DNA of 64,000 bases, taken from positions 28,874,930 to 28,938,929 of the forward strand of contig OZ024896.1 in NCBI GenBank assembly GCA_964017195.1. Reading direction: 5' to 3'. Below the pieces are notes generated by a model that saw nothing but the letters and a program-made list of their open reading frames with translations, searched no databases and was not told the origin of the DNA. The position numbers and the translations under genes were made by a program. Below are positions 1 through 12,794 of the stretch, in pieces. Source of the stretch: Siderastrea radians. Lineage: Eukaryota > Cnidaria > Anthozoa > Scleractinia > Rhizangiidae. Numbering within the stretch: position 1 is the stretch's first letter; each line of letters begins with the position of its first letter.

Positions 1-2131
1 TTTATATAATATTGACAGACCACAGCCTAGTTCCCAGGCGGCGTTGTGGCATAGGTTTACCTAAGGGCCCCGTTTTACCGGGAATTTTTACAAGTTAACT
101 ATTATACAGAATAAGAAGGACTTATACTTTGAGGGTACTAGCTGCTGAAAACTACCAAAAAGTTTAAAACTACGGGAAAAACAGTGAAATGGAGGAAGTG
201 TGCTAGTCGAAAACCAGACCACAAAAATAGCTAAGCGCAGAAAGTAACAGTTTTAATTCAGAGCAATTCCAAAAAGCCCGTGACTCACGTTTTCTTTTCA
301 TATATAACATGGTATTAAATTTCGCGTGTTTAATTTCCGCGCTCTTTCTTTTTTTCGCAAGTATTAATTTTCGCGACGTTTTCCAAATTGCGAAATTTTA
401 GTACGCGCGAAAATTAGTAAGAATAAGGTAACCTTCCCATGACGGCCCGCACTCCCCGCTTCGTCCCCAGTCGCCTGCCGCCTGGGGACGAGGCTGCTAA
501 TGAACTTTGTTACCACGCGTGGGTTACCGCGCGTGACGACCGCTCCAATCCGCGTGAAAACGCGAAGTGAAATCATGTTACTCCGGCGTAACGAAAGGCC
601 GTTTTTTTTTGTCTTAAAACGGAACTTTTCTCTCACTAACCGTGGTAACGTGAAAGAAAAAATCAGCATCGGAATAATAGGCCTGGTTATTCTCCGAAAA
701 AGGCGAGTATACTTGTATTTTTTTGACAAAACTTTGCTAGCTTGCTTTTTTCGAGATGTAGTTTTTATTAATGACACGCAAGCATTTGATTTAACACGGG
801 TTAACTGCAAGTCCGTCTTGGACCTCCGTTTCTTGGTTTAAATTTTCGTTATTTTCCTTGGAGATCACTTGTCTTATCTTGTCCCATTTCGCATCATTTA
901 ATACTGTTACATGGAGCTAAAAATAGTCAAACAAAAACCTGACAACGCTGTGTTTTCGACAAGAACTGCTGCTTGTCAACAAGTTTTTCCAGTGTAGTTG
1001 TTTCAAAATATCGATTTGCGAAAAAAACTTGACCAAGAACGAAAAAAATGCTTAAAATACTAAGATATGCAGGCAGAGTCTATGGAGTGTAAGTAGTTTT
1101 CACGTAAAGTCTTACTTGTTTTTAGGATCCTTCGGTAAAACCAAATTTAACTTTAAAACGTGTGACTTCATTTTGAAAAAGATAAGCTTAAAGCTTATTT
1201 CCTTACTCTTGCTGTGAGACGTCGGGGTTTGTTCTTAATAAACGCTTATTGTTTTATGATATATTTTAAATTCTCTTTTATCGTTAGTCAATCCTTTATA
1301 TCTTTAAGCTTATAAATTATCAGTTTAACTTTGATCGTGAGAGGTAACGCAAGTAGAAAGACTGTTTACAAACAATTCTCAAACCAATTCGCCTCGTTTC
1401 ACCTCCTTTTTTCACCGGTCAAGGTCGGTCCGCACAGCAAAAAACTGTCCGCCTGTCCTAGCTTATAATTTATAGGAAAATGAGGTAGTAATGGAATAAT
1501 TAAGTGCATTTCCAGCGAAGTATAGTCAGGGGCCGGAATTAGCAGTAAATAATCTATGATGGCAAGGCCAATCAACTCAACGCAAAGAATGGTGTCAACA
1601 ACAAACTCAGTTTCAGGATTTTTATGGGGATATTAAAAACAACCTTTACGGATACAATCCTCTACAATGGGACGTCCCATAAAGAAGATATCTTGTACGC
1701 TTTGCGGTACCTACTTTAGGACTGATCGTGTGATTATTAGCACAATAAAACAACTTTTTTTTTTTACAATGAAACAACTAGTTTTGGATCAAATCAGTTC
1801 CACACGGGGAAAATGGCTCTTAGAGCACACCTACCATGACAAGGCAAATTGTCCTAATGTGACTATGGGATATTTATATCTTTAAAAAATTAAAATAATT
1901 TTGATGACAAATGATACCTACCAGTGAATAACAAAAATTATTATAAAAAATACTACATATAAACTCTGTCAATGCCTTACTCTGTCGATGTATTCTTGTA
2001 TTACTATCTGCTCATGGGATGGGACGCGATCTCCATTTCTTATCAAGGAAATTCTGAAATTACAAGAAATTTGCGTCTGTTTTCATTTCAATTTCATATT
2101 TATCGAAAGGGCATAATGACATAGATTATTA
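1..2131. other. AT-rich stretch with no gene recognised
   Basis: No exon with credible splice sites or domain was found. A more GC-rich patch at about 430-560 carries overlapping open frames on both strands, but neither gives a recognisable protein and both look like chance frames in a repeat or promoter-like patch. The stretch ends at the left inverted repeat of a Tc1-type transposon. Confidence 0.5.
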
Positions 2132-2350
2132 CACCTTTTGCCCTTCATTAACGGAAAATAGAAATTCATTTTATTTTACGGGAAATCAATAACATCTTAG
2201 GAATAACATTTTCACGACGAAATGTTCATTTTAGTCATCCGTTGGTTCATTTGCACAATTACCATGCTAATGCATCTTCAATAACATCACTGGAATGTCA
2301 TGTTCTTTATTGAAAAGTCTATTATATGTCTTTGGAAAAACATTAACATC
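2132..2350 (+). repeat. left terminal inverted repeat of transposon A
   Basis: Reverse complement of about 4470-4679 with scattered mismatches, beginning CACCTTTTGCCCTTC. Similarity fades near 2350. Confidence 0.85.
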
Positions 2351-2903
2351 AATAACACTGCCGTTTACATTTTTTGAAAGTCATTTCTGGCAAGTAATGA
2401 ATAAATAAGTTAATTAAATAGTGAAGTTCGATTAAACCCTCTATGTTTTTGGGGAATCCTGCGTTCTTTTTGCAGCCGTATTTGGTAACAGAATACGCAA
2501 ATGATGTTCTGTAACTGGTCTAACTGGAGTGGTCTGTTGCTGAACTCCCTCTCTGCCATCAGTTGTGTCTTTCGGCATGTACTGAACATTCAAGGGCGAG
2601 AAATGTCGGCTTTCTTGTACTTGACATGTATATTTGTACTGCCCTGTTTAAGCACCTTACAGTGTTAAGTGCTTATTGCCTGTTCTACGATATTCAGGTA
2701 CGGCCAATAGGAGCGCAGCGTTACATGTTCATGTAGTTTATCTCCATTGTGCCTCTTGGGTGATATGCGGTTTGCCAAAGACCCTCTCTGGACAATGCAA
2801 TTTGAACAGTACAGTAGAACAAAAGATCAAGCATGTATATATACTGTGCATGTACACTGTAAACACACACAAACTGTTTTGCCGTTTTAAGAGTGAATGC
2901 AGC

Positions 2904-4476
2904 ATGCCCCCAAGACGAAATAGAATTCCAAACGAAGTCCGTAGAAGGATTGTCAGAGCCTTTGAGGATCCCACAGAAGACTACCTATCAGTCGCTGACA
3001 CATTGGGTGTGAATAGGAGCACGGCCAGAAGCATTGTAGCAACCTACCTTCGTGAAGGAAGAGTAAACAAAAGACCTCGTGGCGGACGAAATAACGTTAG
3101 AGTTGATAATGAGATGAGAGATTGCATAAATCAGGGGCACCCAACGGTTCGTTTCGGGAAATATCTGTTCGGAAGGCCTAAAATCGCCTGAGATATTCGG
3201 ATTCAGTTGCGGTGAAAGCTAGAGAATTTTCTTTGGCGGAACATCACCTCGGACTTCGTAACAAGAGGACTCATTAGTTCCTGTTGTTTTCATAGGGACA
3301 AATATGTCGTTTAGAGTGCAAAAAAGGTCAGCTAGCATTTTCGGAGAGCCATCAGAAGCTCGGAAATTCGGTGGATAGGATTCTGTTTCCTAAAATTTTC
3401 TGTGGCCTAAATTTTCAGCTAAGAACGCCGAATAGACCAATCTGTATTGGCTTACACAAATATGCCTTTAAAAAGCTCTGAAACAATCTAAGAAAGCTGA
3501 AAATGATATCTCAAGTATTTTGCTAAAAGTTTCTCGTTGGGTGCCCCCTATAAATGAAATTTTAAACGAAAACTGCCTCCTTACATTGCAACAGATAAAT
3601 GAAGAACTTCGAAGGCGACTACCTGCTAAACCTTCGGTGTGCGATAGAACGATTGGAAAGACTATGGATGGAATGCTGAAAAGTGTAAAGATGGCCAGAG
3701 CAGTACCAGCTGCTCGCAACAGACCCGACGTGATAGAGCGACGCTGTGAATATGCCAACTGGTTTATGACGCAAGGGGTCATCAACGACTGCATCTTCAT
3801 TGACGAATGTGGCCACAACATCTCGACAGCGAGAAGTTATGGAAAGGCGAGAGTTGGGGAACGTGCTTATCGTTAAGTTTCAGGTCAACGTGGCAGAAAT
3901 GTGACAATTTGTTTGGCTGTATCGCCGACAAATGGCCTTGTCTACCACACAGCTCGTATTGGTGGGATGAACGGGCAACTTTACAACGATTTTTTGGGAG
4001 AAGTCGGAAGACGAGTTAATCCCGACAACCAACCCTTCTTGGTGTTTGACAACGCCCCTGCACATTGAAACGCAGATTGTCCCAGAGGAAGAATCAAGAT
4101 AAAGATGCTGCCCCCCTATTCGCCGTTCCTGAATATTGTAGAGCAAGCCATAAGTGCTTTAAAGGCTGCAATAAAAGCCGACATTTCACGCCCTGACATT
4201 CAAGCAACAATAGATGACCGAGACGAAGGTCGACGACAAGGCATTCCACTTGGAGAGTATCGACAAAGAATTCTCTTAGAAGCATCTCAAAGGAACATGA
4301 ATACCATTACGGTTGCAAAGTGCGCAGGGTGGTACAAATTCATGCAGACATATGTACCGCGTCGTCTAATAACCGCGAACACATTGAAGGTTAAAAATGA
4401 ACTTTGTTTATTATGGACGGTAATGTACTTGGCAGTAATGACTTTCAAAAAATGTAAACGACTGTATTATTTATGA
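2904..4476 (+). pseudogene. Tc1/IS630-type DDE transposase pseudogene
   Basis: It would have cut and pasted transposon A. The ATG at 2904 starts a basic N-terminus (MPPRRNRIPNEVRRR) with a helix-turn-helix (SVADTLGVNRSTARSIV). The frame is then split by a 418-bp MITE (3132-3549); without it the reading runs on directly. The DDE triad is visible: D in IFIDECGHN, D in VFDNAPAH, and E in LNIVEQA after LPPYSP, with about 30 residues between the last two. A TAA at about 3874 and a TGA just after VFDNAPAH, near 4070, interrupt the frame. No intron is needed to read it. The C-terminus runs to a stop at 4474-4476, inside the right TIR. Loss of function is certain from the stops and the insertion; the exact Tc1 subfamily is not. 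Confidence 0.8.
3132..3549. mobile_element. 418-bp MITE inserted in the transposase
   Basis: The ends form inverted repeats (CAGGGGCACCCAACG at left; the reverse complement of the right end begins AGGGGGCACCCAACG). ATAAAT occurs immediately on both sides (3126-3131 and 3550-3555). Removing the element plus one ATAAAT restores a continuous transposase frame (RDCINEILNEN). It has no coding capacity. The 6-bp duplication and CAG-type ends do not settle the superfamily. Confidence 0.8.
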
Positions 4477-4679
4477 AAATGTGTTTCCAAAGGCATAATA
4501 GACTTTACAATAGAAGAAAATGACATTCCAATGATGTTATTGAAGATGCATTAGCACGCAAATGAACCAACGGAGATTAAAATGAACATTTCTTCGTGAA
4601 AATGTTATTCCTAAGATGTTATTGATTTCCCGTAAAATAAAATGAATTTCTATTTTCCGTTAATGAAGGGCAAAAGGTG
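4470..4679 (-). repeat. right terminal inverted repeat of transposon A
   Basis: Mirror of 2132-2350, ending GGGCAAAAGGTG before the flanking TA. It overlaps the last codons of the open frame that contains the transposase C-terminus. Confidence 0.85.
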
Positions 4680-4681
4680 TA

Positions 4682-5490
4682 CTATTATTATTGTATTAAA
4701 TATTACTATTATAGTCAGCAATTGCAACAAATTACATCGGATGCATTTACTACATAACAATTAAGTGAGCTTCACATTCTTACCCATTCCCCATGGCACC
4801 ATTAGCTGGTTTTACAATGAACGTTTTGTGTTTCTTTCTTTTCTTTAGTTCTCTACAGTAACCTTGAAATGTGGCATATCTGATTGAGGACGGTGTAATT
4901 AAGGAACATATCGGGATAGCATACAGAATGACAAAGGTAGAGTTAATTTACCATGATTACATGACTTGTATATTGCTTGTCTCTTTATTGTCAAACTAAA
5001 TCTTTAATCCATTTGACCAGCACATTTTGATGTGCTAATTGTAACTAAAATGTCTTAATTTATTACAATTATCTTTTTCTACTTTCTTCTTCTACACATT
5101 AGTACTTCAACTATCAAATCCCATACAAATTCTGATATTTTGCCGTTAAATATGATAGTCTGAATGGTTTCAGCTGGACATCCTGCAATCAATCCATATA
5201 CATTACCATAAATCCTCTAAAAAGCCCCCGGGGCCTTATTTATTGACTTCAATGGGGAGGAGCAGGACTTATTTGAGAGGGGTCCCTTATTTCTTTTAGC
5301 ATTTAACACCAGTCATCGCACAGAATTCTGGCTTCTTTTGCGACATCCAAATTGGGGGGCTTGGAAACTAGGTAGGGTCATGGCTTAAACAATGCCATTG
5401 TTTTTCCGCGCACGCAATTGGCTAGCTGGCTGTGACCTTCCATGACCTTGAGACAAATAGATCACATGAAAAGAAAAATGGCGTCCGAGT
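4682..5490. other. intergenic, no gene seen
   Basis: AT-rich sequence with low-complexity patches. A short GC-richer piece near 5220-5300 resembles sequence near 8760-8800 and is probably a dispersed repeat. Confidence 0.4.
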
Positions 5491-5499
5491 AAAGGTAAA

Positions 5500-6775
5500 C
5501 AAACAGCTCCACGGTCTTTGTTTTGACTCGTAAAAGGGTGACCACTGCTGCAATAAAGCTCGGAAGATAGGTGCTGTTCGTAAGAAGAGGCCTTGTAAAG
5601 AAAAGGATGTTTTACAAAGAACTTTTGCCGGTAAGTGTTTATCGAACGGTTAAATTCACGTGTGCAAACGATTTTATGTTTCTTAAAACTTAAGCTTAAG
5701 GTCGTGCTGTCGTGTGATAAACTTATAGCAGCAATTAGCGACGTTCAGAATTGCGATCTTTTAGGAAGAATACGACTTGTGAAATTTAATAATATAAGCT
5801 TAAATATAATTCAATAATTCACATTGGCTGACATAATAAGCTTTATAATAACTTAAGTTTAATTAAAAAGTACTTGAATATATCCTCTGTAAGTTAAGGT
5901 CAAGTGATTTAGCTCACAGTTTTAATACTACAGCTGTGGAGTGATGGAAGACTATGAAAAAGAAATGTACAATCGTTTTTAGACATGTGTGATCTTATGT
6001 GAAGTGTAGGAATTTGCAACCAAAAATAAATGGTTTAAAAATTTCTGTTAGAAATTTGCATCTGTTGAAGACTTTTGGTTACTTTTTAAAAGGCTTAGAA
6101 AGATGAATTATTTGTATAGTTTTAGATGGGAGTTAAACTTAATGGTTCTAACAATGGATATTTCATCTGCTGATTGAAGTTTTGTTTATTTGTAACACAG
6201 GTGACTAGCTGGTGAATTTAGAAAACAAGAATCATTAAATGGACTGCTGAAACAACTGATTCAATTAAGGAGTCGGATTTAATTGAAGCACCTCAACCAT
6301 AAAGAATCATTTGTCCATCTTCAGGACAAATCAAAAGAAAGTGTTGCTTCTACATATCATTTAATGAAACCAGTCAGTCAAGCCATGAGTTTTTTTTTTT
6401 TAATTTATCACCTGAGAAGATTGAAGGAAACTCACTAACAGTACCAAACTCTGAAACCTGATTAGTCATAAAAGCTCAAAACTGTTAATAGTGTTATGGT
6501 TTAATTTGTTTGGGTTTGAACATGGCAGGAATATCCAGTTTTAAAATGCAAACTTCCAAAACTAACCTGTTCAAAGTTAGCTTGTCAGTTGGAACTCAGA
6601 TGTCTTATGTGATGGTTTAGAAATGCTGTTCACCTTACATAATGGGGATACACACAAGCGAGTTAACAGAGTCCTCTGGAATTTCAAATTCATAAAAATA
6701 AGTTTACCCCAGTACTTGAGCAGGATGGTGCATTGCCTGAAGCTTTACAATAAAATTATTCATGCTCTTTAATGT
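5500..6775 (+). ncRNA. possible spliced noncoding transcript
   Basis: A GC-richer exon-like patch ends in a strong donor (CCG|GTAAGTG at 5631/5632). The next good acceptor is TTTGTAACACAG at about 6200, and an AATAAA lies at about 6749. Spliced this way, the only ATG frame before the donor gives a 12-codon peptide, so the transcript would be noncoding. It would lie antisense to any downstream part of the TTLL gene. It rests on splice-like signals alone. Confidence 0.22.
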
Positions 6776-8817
6776 TAGATGTTTATTGTCAGTTTATTTT
6801 TCTACTTCCAATTGATTTGTGGTGCAACAAAAGTTTTCTCCCTTTACCAGTAAGATAAAGAGAGAATAATTTAAGGTAATGGGTCAAGGTATTGTCAAAG
6901 GAAAAATGTTATGGAAAAACCCTAAGACTAAAACTTTGAAAACAATGAAAAATATAAGGTCTGGAAAAAATAAAAGAAAATTGTAATGTTTTGTAAAAAA
7001 AAAACATCTAATTGAATTACTTTTCCATTTACACAAGCTATGTGACAGAGCCAGTCACAATATGCATAAAGTGATATGACATATTTACATTATATTGGCT
7101 AGCTAGAAGAAGTCAGCAGATGGGACTGATATTTGCATAATTACATGGTATTACATGGTATCCATGGTATCCATGGTATCCTTTTTACTACTTTTTGACA
7201 CTTGTGCTGGACTGACTCCAGTTGCTTTTATGTGAAAAAAAAACCCAAACATTCAAATCTTAGAAGTTAACTTTGACTTAAGTCTTGTAAAGTGTTGGAA
7301 TACCTGAAGCATTGTCTTTATATGGAATATAAATTGTTACTGTCTAGTGAGTCATTTTGCTGTTTTCCTGATAGTTTAGCTATAGCTTGTAATGTGATAT
7401 GTAGACTCTCCATGGAGGTGTGGGCCTAGAGTAGAAAGGTGATGGGGGAGGGGGGGGAGAATGGCAATTAAAGTGTGAGAAATTTTTAACCTCATATTAT
7501 CTTGTTCTGCCACTTATGATAACTCTTTTAAAAAAGCTTTGCCAACAACTTAGCCATTGCCTGCCTCTTGGTGTCTTTTTTTAGGAAGGGGGTGGAGGGG
7601 GGGATTGGAGTGGTGCACATTTTTATTTTTCCTAAAATAGCAAATTCGCAAGAGATAAACACCTAACTTAAGAGAATTCTTCAAAATCTGAAATTTTCCT
7701 ATTCAATTTTCTTTCACCATTTCTGTCAGTAAAAGCATAATTTGAGTGCAATTCAACGCTCAAATTGATCTCTGAGAAACAGTTTCATCTACTTCATGCC
7801 CTCTGTTTCTTTAAGGATCCCCGTTCTAAATTTAGAAAAAAGAAAAGGCAAAAGAACAGTTTTCCTTAAAACGATATCAGCATTTTTTTCTTTCAGAAAA
7901 CTGTAAAACTATCCTTTTGGTGCGCTAATTGCGTATTTTTGCACACATCAGCAAAACACGTTTTGCCACTTTCGCGGGAATACTTGACAACCAGGCCTTT
8001 AGATTTGACCAGCAAAGCGAAACCTGGTCACTAAACTTACTGTTGCTATGGTGATTTCTCTTGTATTTCAAAATGGCGGCCAAAATGGAATCGATGGAGG
8101 TGAAAACTGCAGCTGTGCAGCTTTTGTTTTTGCAGTATTTATCGCGCGCCCCAATGCCAACTAGTAGGAAAATTTCAACAGAAAAAGGCTAGCTGTCCGA
8201 CAACAAGTATGTTTTTATTTTTTACTGCTATTATTAATACATATATTGAACTTAATTTTTAGTTTCCGCACTTTTTGTCTAGTGCCTTAGATTTTCTGTC
8301 GGGTGGCTGAAAAGTCCTTCTGCTGTTAAATTCCATACATTTTGAGGCTCTGTCTGGGCAATATTCGCAGTCGAAAAGCTACTTGATCCGTTGCTGGTAT
8401 TTGGTTGTTTTTTTCTTTAGGAAGTTATGAATCGTGATCGATTTTATTTTAGCTTCCGCACTTTTTGATCAGATGCTTCGATCTTTTGATATATTGTGAT
8501 GAATTTACAGTTTTCGTTCTCGATCTTTAAATTTTCGACTAAAAACTCATGACCGTTTTCAATCGAAGGCTTCCCGAGAGCCTGGGGCTAGTTCAAAGTC
8601 CGACCCGTCGCTTGATTCTGTGCGATGAGTACAAGTAAATTTTTCCACAATGCTTGCAGATAGTGTACCTTAGTTTGTACCTGGATTGATATGGCAAAAT
8701 GCACCTGTTTTTCCCTGCTGTTAAATGTTGTTTAGGTTGTGAAGGAAAAGGGGGAGGGTTGCTTAAAAGAGAGAGGGGGGCTTATTAGAGAGAAGGGTTA
8801 CCAGTAATAGAAGATTC
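6776..8817. other. intergenic or intronic, no gene seen
   Basis: AT-rich with G-runs near 7440 and 7590 and short direct repeats near 7145-7185. At 8073 an ATG opens a 40-codon frame (MAAKMESMEVKTAAVQLL) with a GTATGT-type donor shortly after its stop. It could be a relic first exon of a transposase but cannot be extended. If the TTLL gene continues, this is part of its intron. Confidence 0.4.
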
Positions 8818-9065
8818 ATAGCCTGAGAAAACAGCCAACGTCTTGCGAGGTCGCCACTTGAGTCCTCACAAAACAATGTCTGAGTAATACTTCCGATTGG
8901 TTGAAACGAAATTCCCTGGCCTTTCAACCAATCAGAAGCACTACCTAGATCTGGGTAGTGACATGGCATCAGTATGGAATTTCTACGCTTGTTACTCAGA
9001 TGTTGTTTTGCAAGGGCTCAAGTGGCGACTTCCCAAAACGTCAGCTGTTAATTTTCTAAGGCTAG
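8818..9065. mobile_element. foldback MITE in TTLL intron 5
   Basis: The two halves are imperfect inverted copies: GCCTGAGAAAACAGCC at left and its mirror near 9040-9065, with inner mirrored blocks around the CTACCTAGATCTGGGTAG palindrome. It resembles a high-copy MITE I associate with coral genomes (recollection). It sits just downstream of TTLL exon 5. Confidence 0.65.
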
Positions 9066-9114
9066 ATAGAGAATTTACTGCATGTAAGTCTGCACAATAA
9101 AACATAAAGGATAC

Positions 9115-9769
9115 TCTGCTGGCAGAACCCATGTTTGGGGAATAAAGTTGTACTCTTCTGGATGAGCTCTCTGCATTCTATATTTGTTAAAAAGAGATAA
9201 TTACAATAAGCTCTAGAAAATGTAGTGGTCTCAGCATGCAGCTTTGCATAACTCTGAAATTTTGTATACTTTTTATCAAAATTATTGAAAAGCATTTGTG
9301 GTACTCTATTAATAAAATGTTTAATAATAGAGTGCAAACATTATTTTTGTGAAACATTTATAAAACAAAATTGCACATATTTACACAATTTTGTAAACAG
9401 TCAACTTTGTGAAGAGTCAATTTCATCTAGCTATAGTCATCTAGTCAATGTTCATGCATGCTTCAACAATTTTACAACTAAATTGTACAAACAACTAAAT
9501 TGTGTACAAAATTTTACAAATTTGTAATTTGTATTTTCTTTCGCACTCTAGTAGTAGGTAGCATTTCATTACAAATTTGTGAGTAAAGTTTAATACACAG
9601 TGTACAGGCAAATCATTTAAAAAGTCATTAATTAAAATACATTATAATATTACTTACTTTGCCATGTTCCGAGCAAGATTGTCCTTTCTACATATCTCTC
9701 CCATACTTGGAAAGTGGTTAATTTTCTTCATATGGAAAAACAAAACAAAACAAAACAAAAAATAATAAT

Positions 9770-9826
<57 letters not shown>

Positions 9827-12794
9827 AGTTAAAAATAATTGTTGCTTAATATGTAAAAATATTTTGAATGCAGTAGTCAAGTGCTCAGCTTTATTGCAAT
9901 ATTGTTTAATAAAAAAAAAACATTACAACATTTAAGGCTTGTGTATACATGTAGCTGTAACTTCCTTTAGTTTATACTAATTAGTGACAAAAAAAATTGT
10001 TGTTGAACTTTACAGTTAATTTATTGCAAATAATATTATGCTCTAACAAACAATAAAAATCAATTTCACCTGAAATGACTTCAGCTCAATGATTCTCTCA
10101 ACAGGCACTGCTGAGTCACTCCATATAAGAAAAGTGCTAAGAAATCATGAAACATTTATTACATCTCATTAAGCTTCACTAAATAAATGTAATAGATGTA
10201 GATGAGCTATGGATTGAATTAATAGAGCTAATCACCTTGGGCTAATGTCACATTCTCATGTTTGTAAGGGGTAATCAATGTGTTGAGTGAGCATCACACA
10301 GCTACAATGTAAATGAGTGAAGGGGGACTGCCAGGGGTGGGAGCATGGGAGAATAGGGGGCAGGGCAAGCCGAATTTCCAAAGTGGCAAGAAGCGGGAGA
10401 AATAGGGGGAAATTACACAACGCCGTGCAATATTTTGCAATCAAAAAAGTGCAAAGCGGGGTCCAACAAAAACATTATGGGAACTGGGATTAAAGGGTAT
10501 GGGAAATGGGAAGTTTATACCCTCTGTCCCCCGGGCCCCCCCAAAATAAGGTTTACTAATAAAGACCAACATTGATAAAGTCAGGTTGATCAAGGGTCAC
10601 TAAGGTAAGGCATTAAGGACAGCTCCTAATTTGCAACTTGAGAGTTTGGCAAGGAAATAATCAGCCAGCATCCTGACAAAACTTCCTCAATTGTCAATTT
10701 AAAAAAACTAAGGTCTGTCCAATGTCTAATTTTCACCCACTCCCATGGCCAGGTCAGGAGATGAATCTGAAGATGAAGTTTACTGCAGCATATTTTATAA
10801 TATCTGACAGATGGTATTAAATTACAAATTTGTTTTGATATCGTGAGATGATAATTATGATACATGCACATGTATGTATTGAATGATATGATTATGATAT
10901 ACATTATGATATGATATATGATTTGATAAGATCTCTGATATGATATACAGTACAATAGCACAATGACAACCATTGTAATGCAGTTTAAATAGCAATATTC
11001 CCATGTACAGGTTCAAATGTACTTTACTATAACCAAAAGGGAAGATAGGATGTCATCTTGGTAAGGCATATAATGACATCTACTGTCAGTCCATTTGTGG
11101 ACTCACCCACCCACCCCTCTGACCCATGAATTACAGATACAGTGAAGCCTGTATTAAGTAGACCTCATATTGAGCAGACACCCTATATTAAGTGGACACA
11201 AGCACCAGTGAGTTCCAAATGTTTCTGCCCATATTTTTCTGTAAAACTAGCCTGTATTTAGCGGACACACTATTAATTAAGCAGGCACTAGTGAGTAGTC
11301 CCGGGGGTGTCCGCTTAATAGAGGTTTCACTGTAAAGTTAACAAACCAGACCACAATACCAGGCACCACCAGTACATTCCCCCAGGGGGGTGGTGCATTC
11401 TGTGAATCTTTGGGTGGGGGTGGGCTACTGGAACTTTAAAACCCTTACCAATTTTTCATACAGCTGATCAGATTGACGATAAATGATACCCTACTCAAAC
11501 CAAAACTCTCTGATTTCTATACCCACTATCCCAGACGTAACTGATTAAAAACCATACCCTTCACAGTGTCACTTACCCAAATACTGTGGATTATTTGTGG
11601 AAGTACCCCCACCCCCTGAACATCCCCGATATCAGGTACAAACTCATTATATTTGGCGAATAACATTTAATAATCAAAGTTCACTTGAGCCACAGTATAT
11701 TGATTTTGTTGCAGACAAACAAAACTTCTCTTACCTATTGAAGTCGTCATCTCTTGAGATGTACATTCCACTTTGAAGACAAACTTTACGAACTGTACAT
11801 TGGAAAAAATAAACAGTACACTTAACTGTTTCTTCAAACAATACCACTTGCATTGTAAACTTCAAGAATTCTTTCTAGACATGATTTGACAACTTAGAAA
11901 ACCCAATGTACTTACATGTAAAACAATAAAATGTTACCATGCTTTATGTAAGTTGAAAATTGGCCTCTGGGCTCTTCGTAAGGTACAAATTCATTATATA
12001 TTTAGATAAAACGTTGTACTTGTATGCTAAGCAACCTGCTACGAAACAAAACGTTGTGCCAAATTTACGCGCTCTAATTTTAATCACTTCAATCGTTTCG
12101 AAACCTTCATTTACCAGTGGCGAAGAGGGATAGCAAAACACATCTTCGAAACAAAGAATTAATTAAGTAAATCTTTTGAAAATCGTCTGTAATTCATGCC
12201 CTGAATGTAACGAGGACAATGAGAACGATTATTTGGCCTCAAGAAATCAAACATATCACTGCAAATAGGGAGAAACCCAAAACACTATGGAAACCTTCTA
12301 AAGGTTGACAAGCGTAATAATACATGTTGCAATCGTAGTAATCGGGTCAGCCAACGTTGTTACCTTGGTAATTTCAATAATGGAGTACGGGACTATGATC
12401 ATGAAAATAAATTTTTGCCTTGTAGATTTAAATAACATTGTGTGATTTACTCACCAATATCATATTTTGTTGCGGACAAATTGGCCGTGACACGCCGTTT
12501 GCGAATAGATTTCTTTTTGTTTGAAGTGATCCCTGCGCGCTTGGAATGGGCATTTATTACTGTTCGTACTGTTCGCGCTTTTTCCGGGCTTGGAACGTGT
12601 TCTTCATCCTCGTCGAAATCCTCGCCTACAGAACCTGCATATTCGCTTTGCTTTCCTTCCTTATCAAGATCATCATCCACTGTGCTTGGTTCAATCGAAC
12701 TGAAATTGTCTTTTACCAAAGCGGACGAATTTCCGGCCAGATCGTCGTTCGCGGTATTAACTGAAGGCGTTCGAGACGACAGTGGAATCTCCAT
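9115..12794 (-). CDS. TTLL-family tubulin polyglutamylase, 5' part (TTLL7/TTLL6-like)
   Basis: Five coding exons: 12794-12455, 11792-11735, 10136-10070, 9725-9658 and 9177-9115, all with GT-AG splice sites and matching phases. The ATG at 12794 opens a ~95-residue acidic, probably disordered leader, then a basic patch and the TTLL core: VTANLSATKYDI|VRKV, LIWSDSAVPVERI, then KINHFPSMGEICRKDNLAR and FIPQTWVLPAEY. These match the N-lobe of tubulin tyrosine ligase-like enzymes, which add glutamates to tubulin tails in cilia and neurons. The VTANLS..KYDI start and the DSAV segment look closest to TTLL7; TTLL6/13 is the alternative. The ATP-grasp core and C-terminus were not found to the left, so the gene either continues beyond the window or is truncated. 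No stop or frameshift is seen in these exons. The 9658-9725 exon is flanked by a (TAA)n repeat in its intron. Confidence 0.85.
9733..9830 (+). repeat. (CAAAA)n then (TAA)n microsatellite
   Basis: Simple-sequence tract in the TTLL intron, starting only a few bases upstream (in gene sense) of the exon-4 acceptor. Confidence 0.9.
10290..10560 (+). repeat. dispersed repeat, copy 1
   Basis: The segment around 10385-10450 (AAGCGGGAGAAATAGGGG, then a GCAATATTTTGCAATC block) recurs as the reverse complement at about 49040-49105. Two copies in opposite orientation mark a dispersed repeat family of unknown class. It lies in a TTLL intron. Confidence 0.6.
11130..11650. repeat. repeat-like intronic sequence
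   Basis: Two repeat-like blocks sit here: a degenerate tandem of 'TATTAAGTRGACA' phrases (11140-11330) and a segment with inverted GGTGG/CCACC-rich ends (11370-11620). No coding content was seen. The class was not identified. Confidence 0.35.

Larger units (their letters stand above)
2132..4679 (+). mobile_element. Tc1/mariner-type transposon A, inactive
   Basis: The ends are inverted copies starting CACCTTTTGCCC, each flanked by TA (2130-2131 and 4680-4681), the target duplication typical of Tc1/mariner. The terminal inverted repeats are long, about 215 bp each. Inside is one plus-strand transposase frame broken by a MITE and by two stop codons. The element is therefore a dead copy. It could in principle be moved by a transposase supplied in trans, since both ends are present. 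Confidence 0.85.

Noticed and set aside
364..841. Overlapping open frames on both strands (148 aa minus, 113 aa plus)
   Set aside because: Mutually antisense, biased composition, no domain, no splice support.
8073..8195. 40-codon frame MAAKMESMEVKTAAVQ, possible transposase first exon
   Set aside because: Ends in a stop before the donor-like GTATGT and no further exon could be found.
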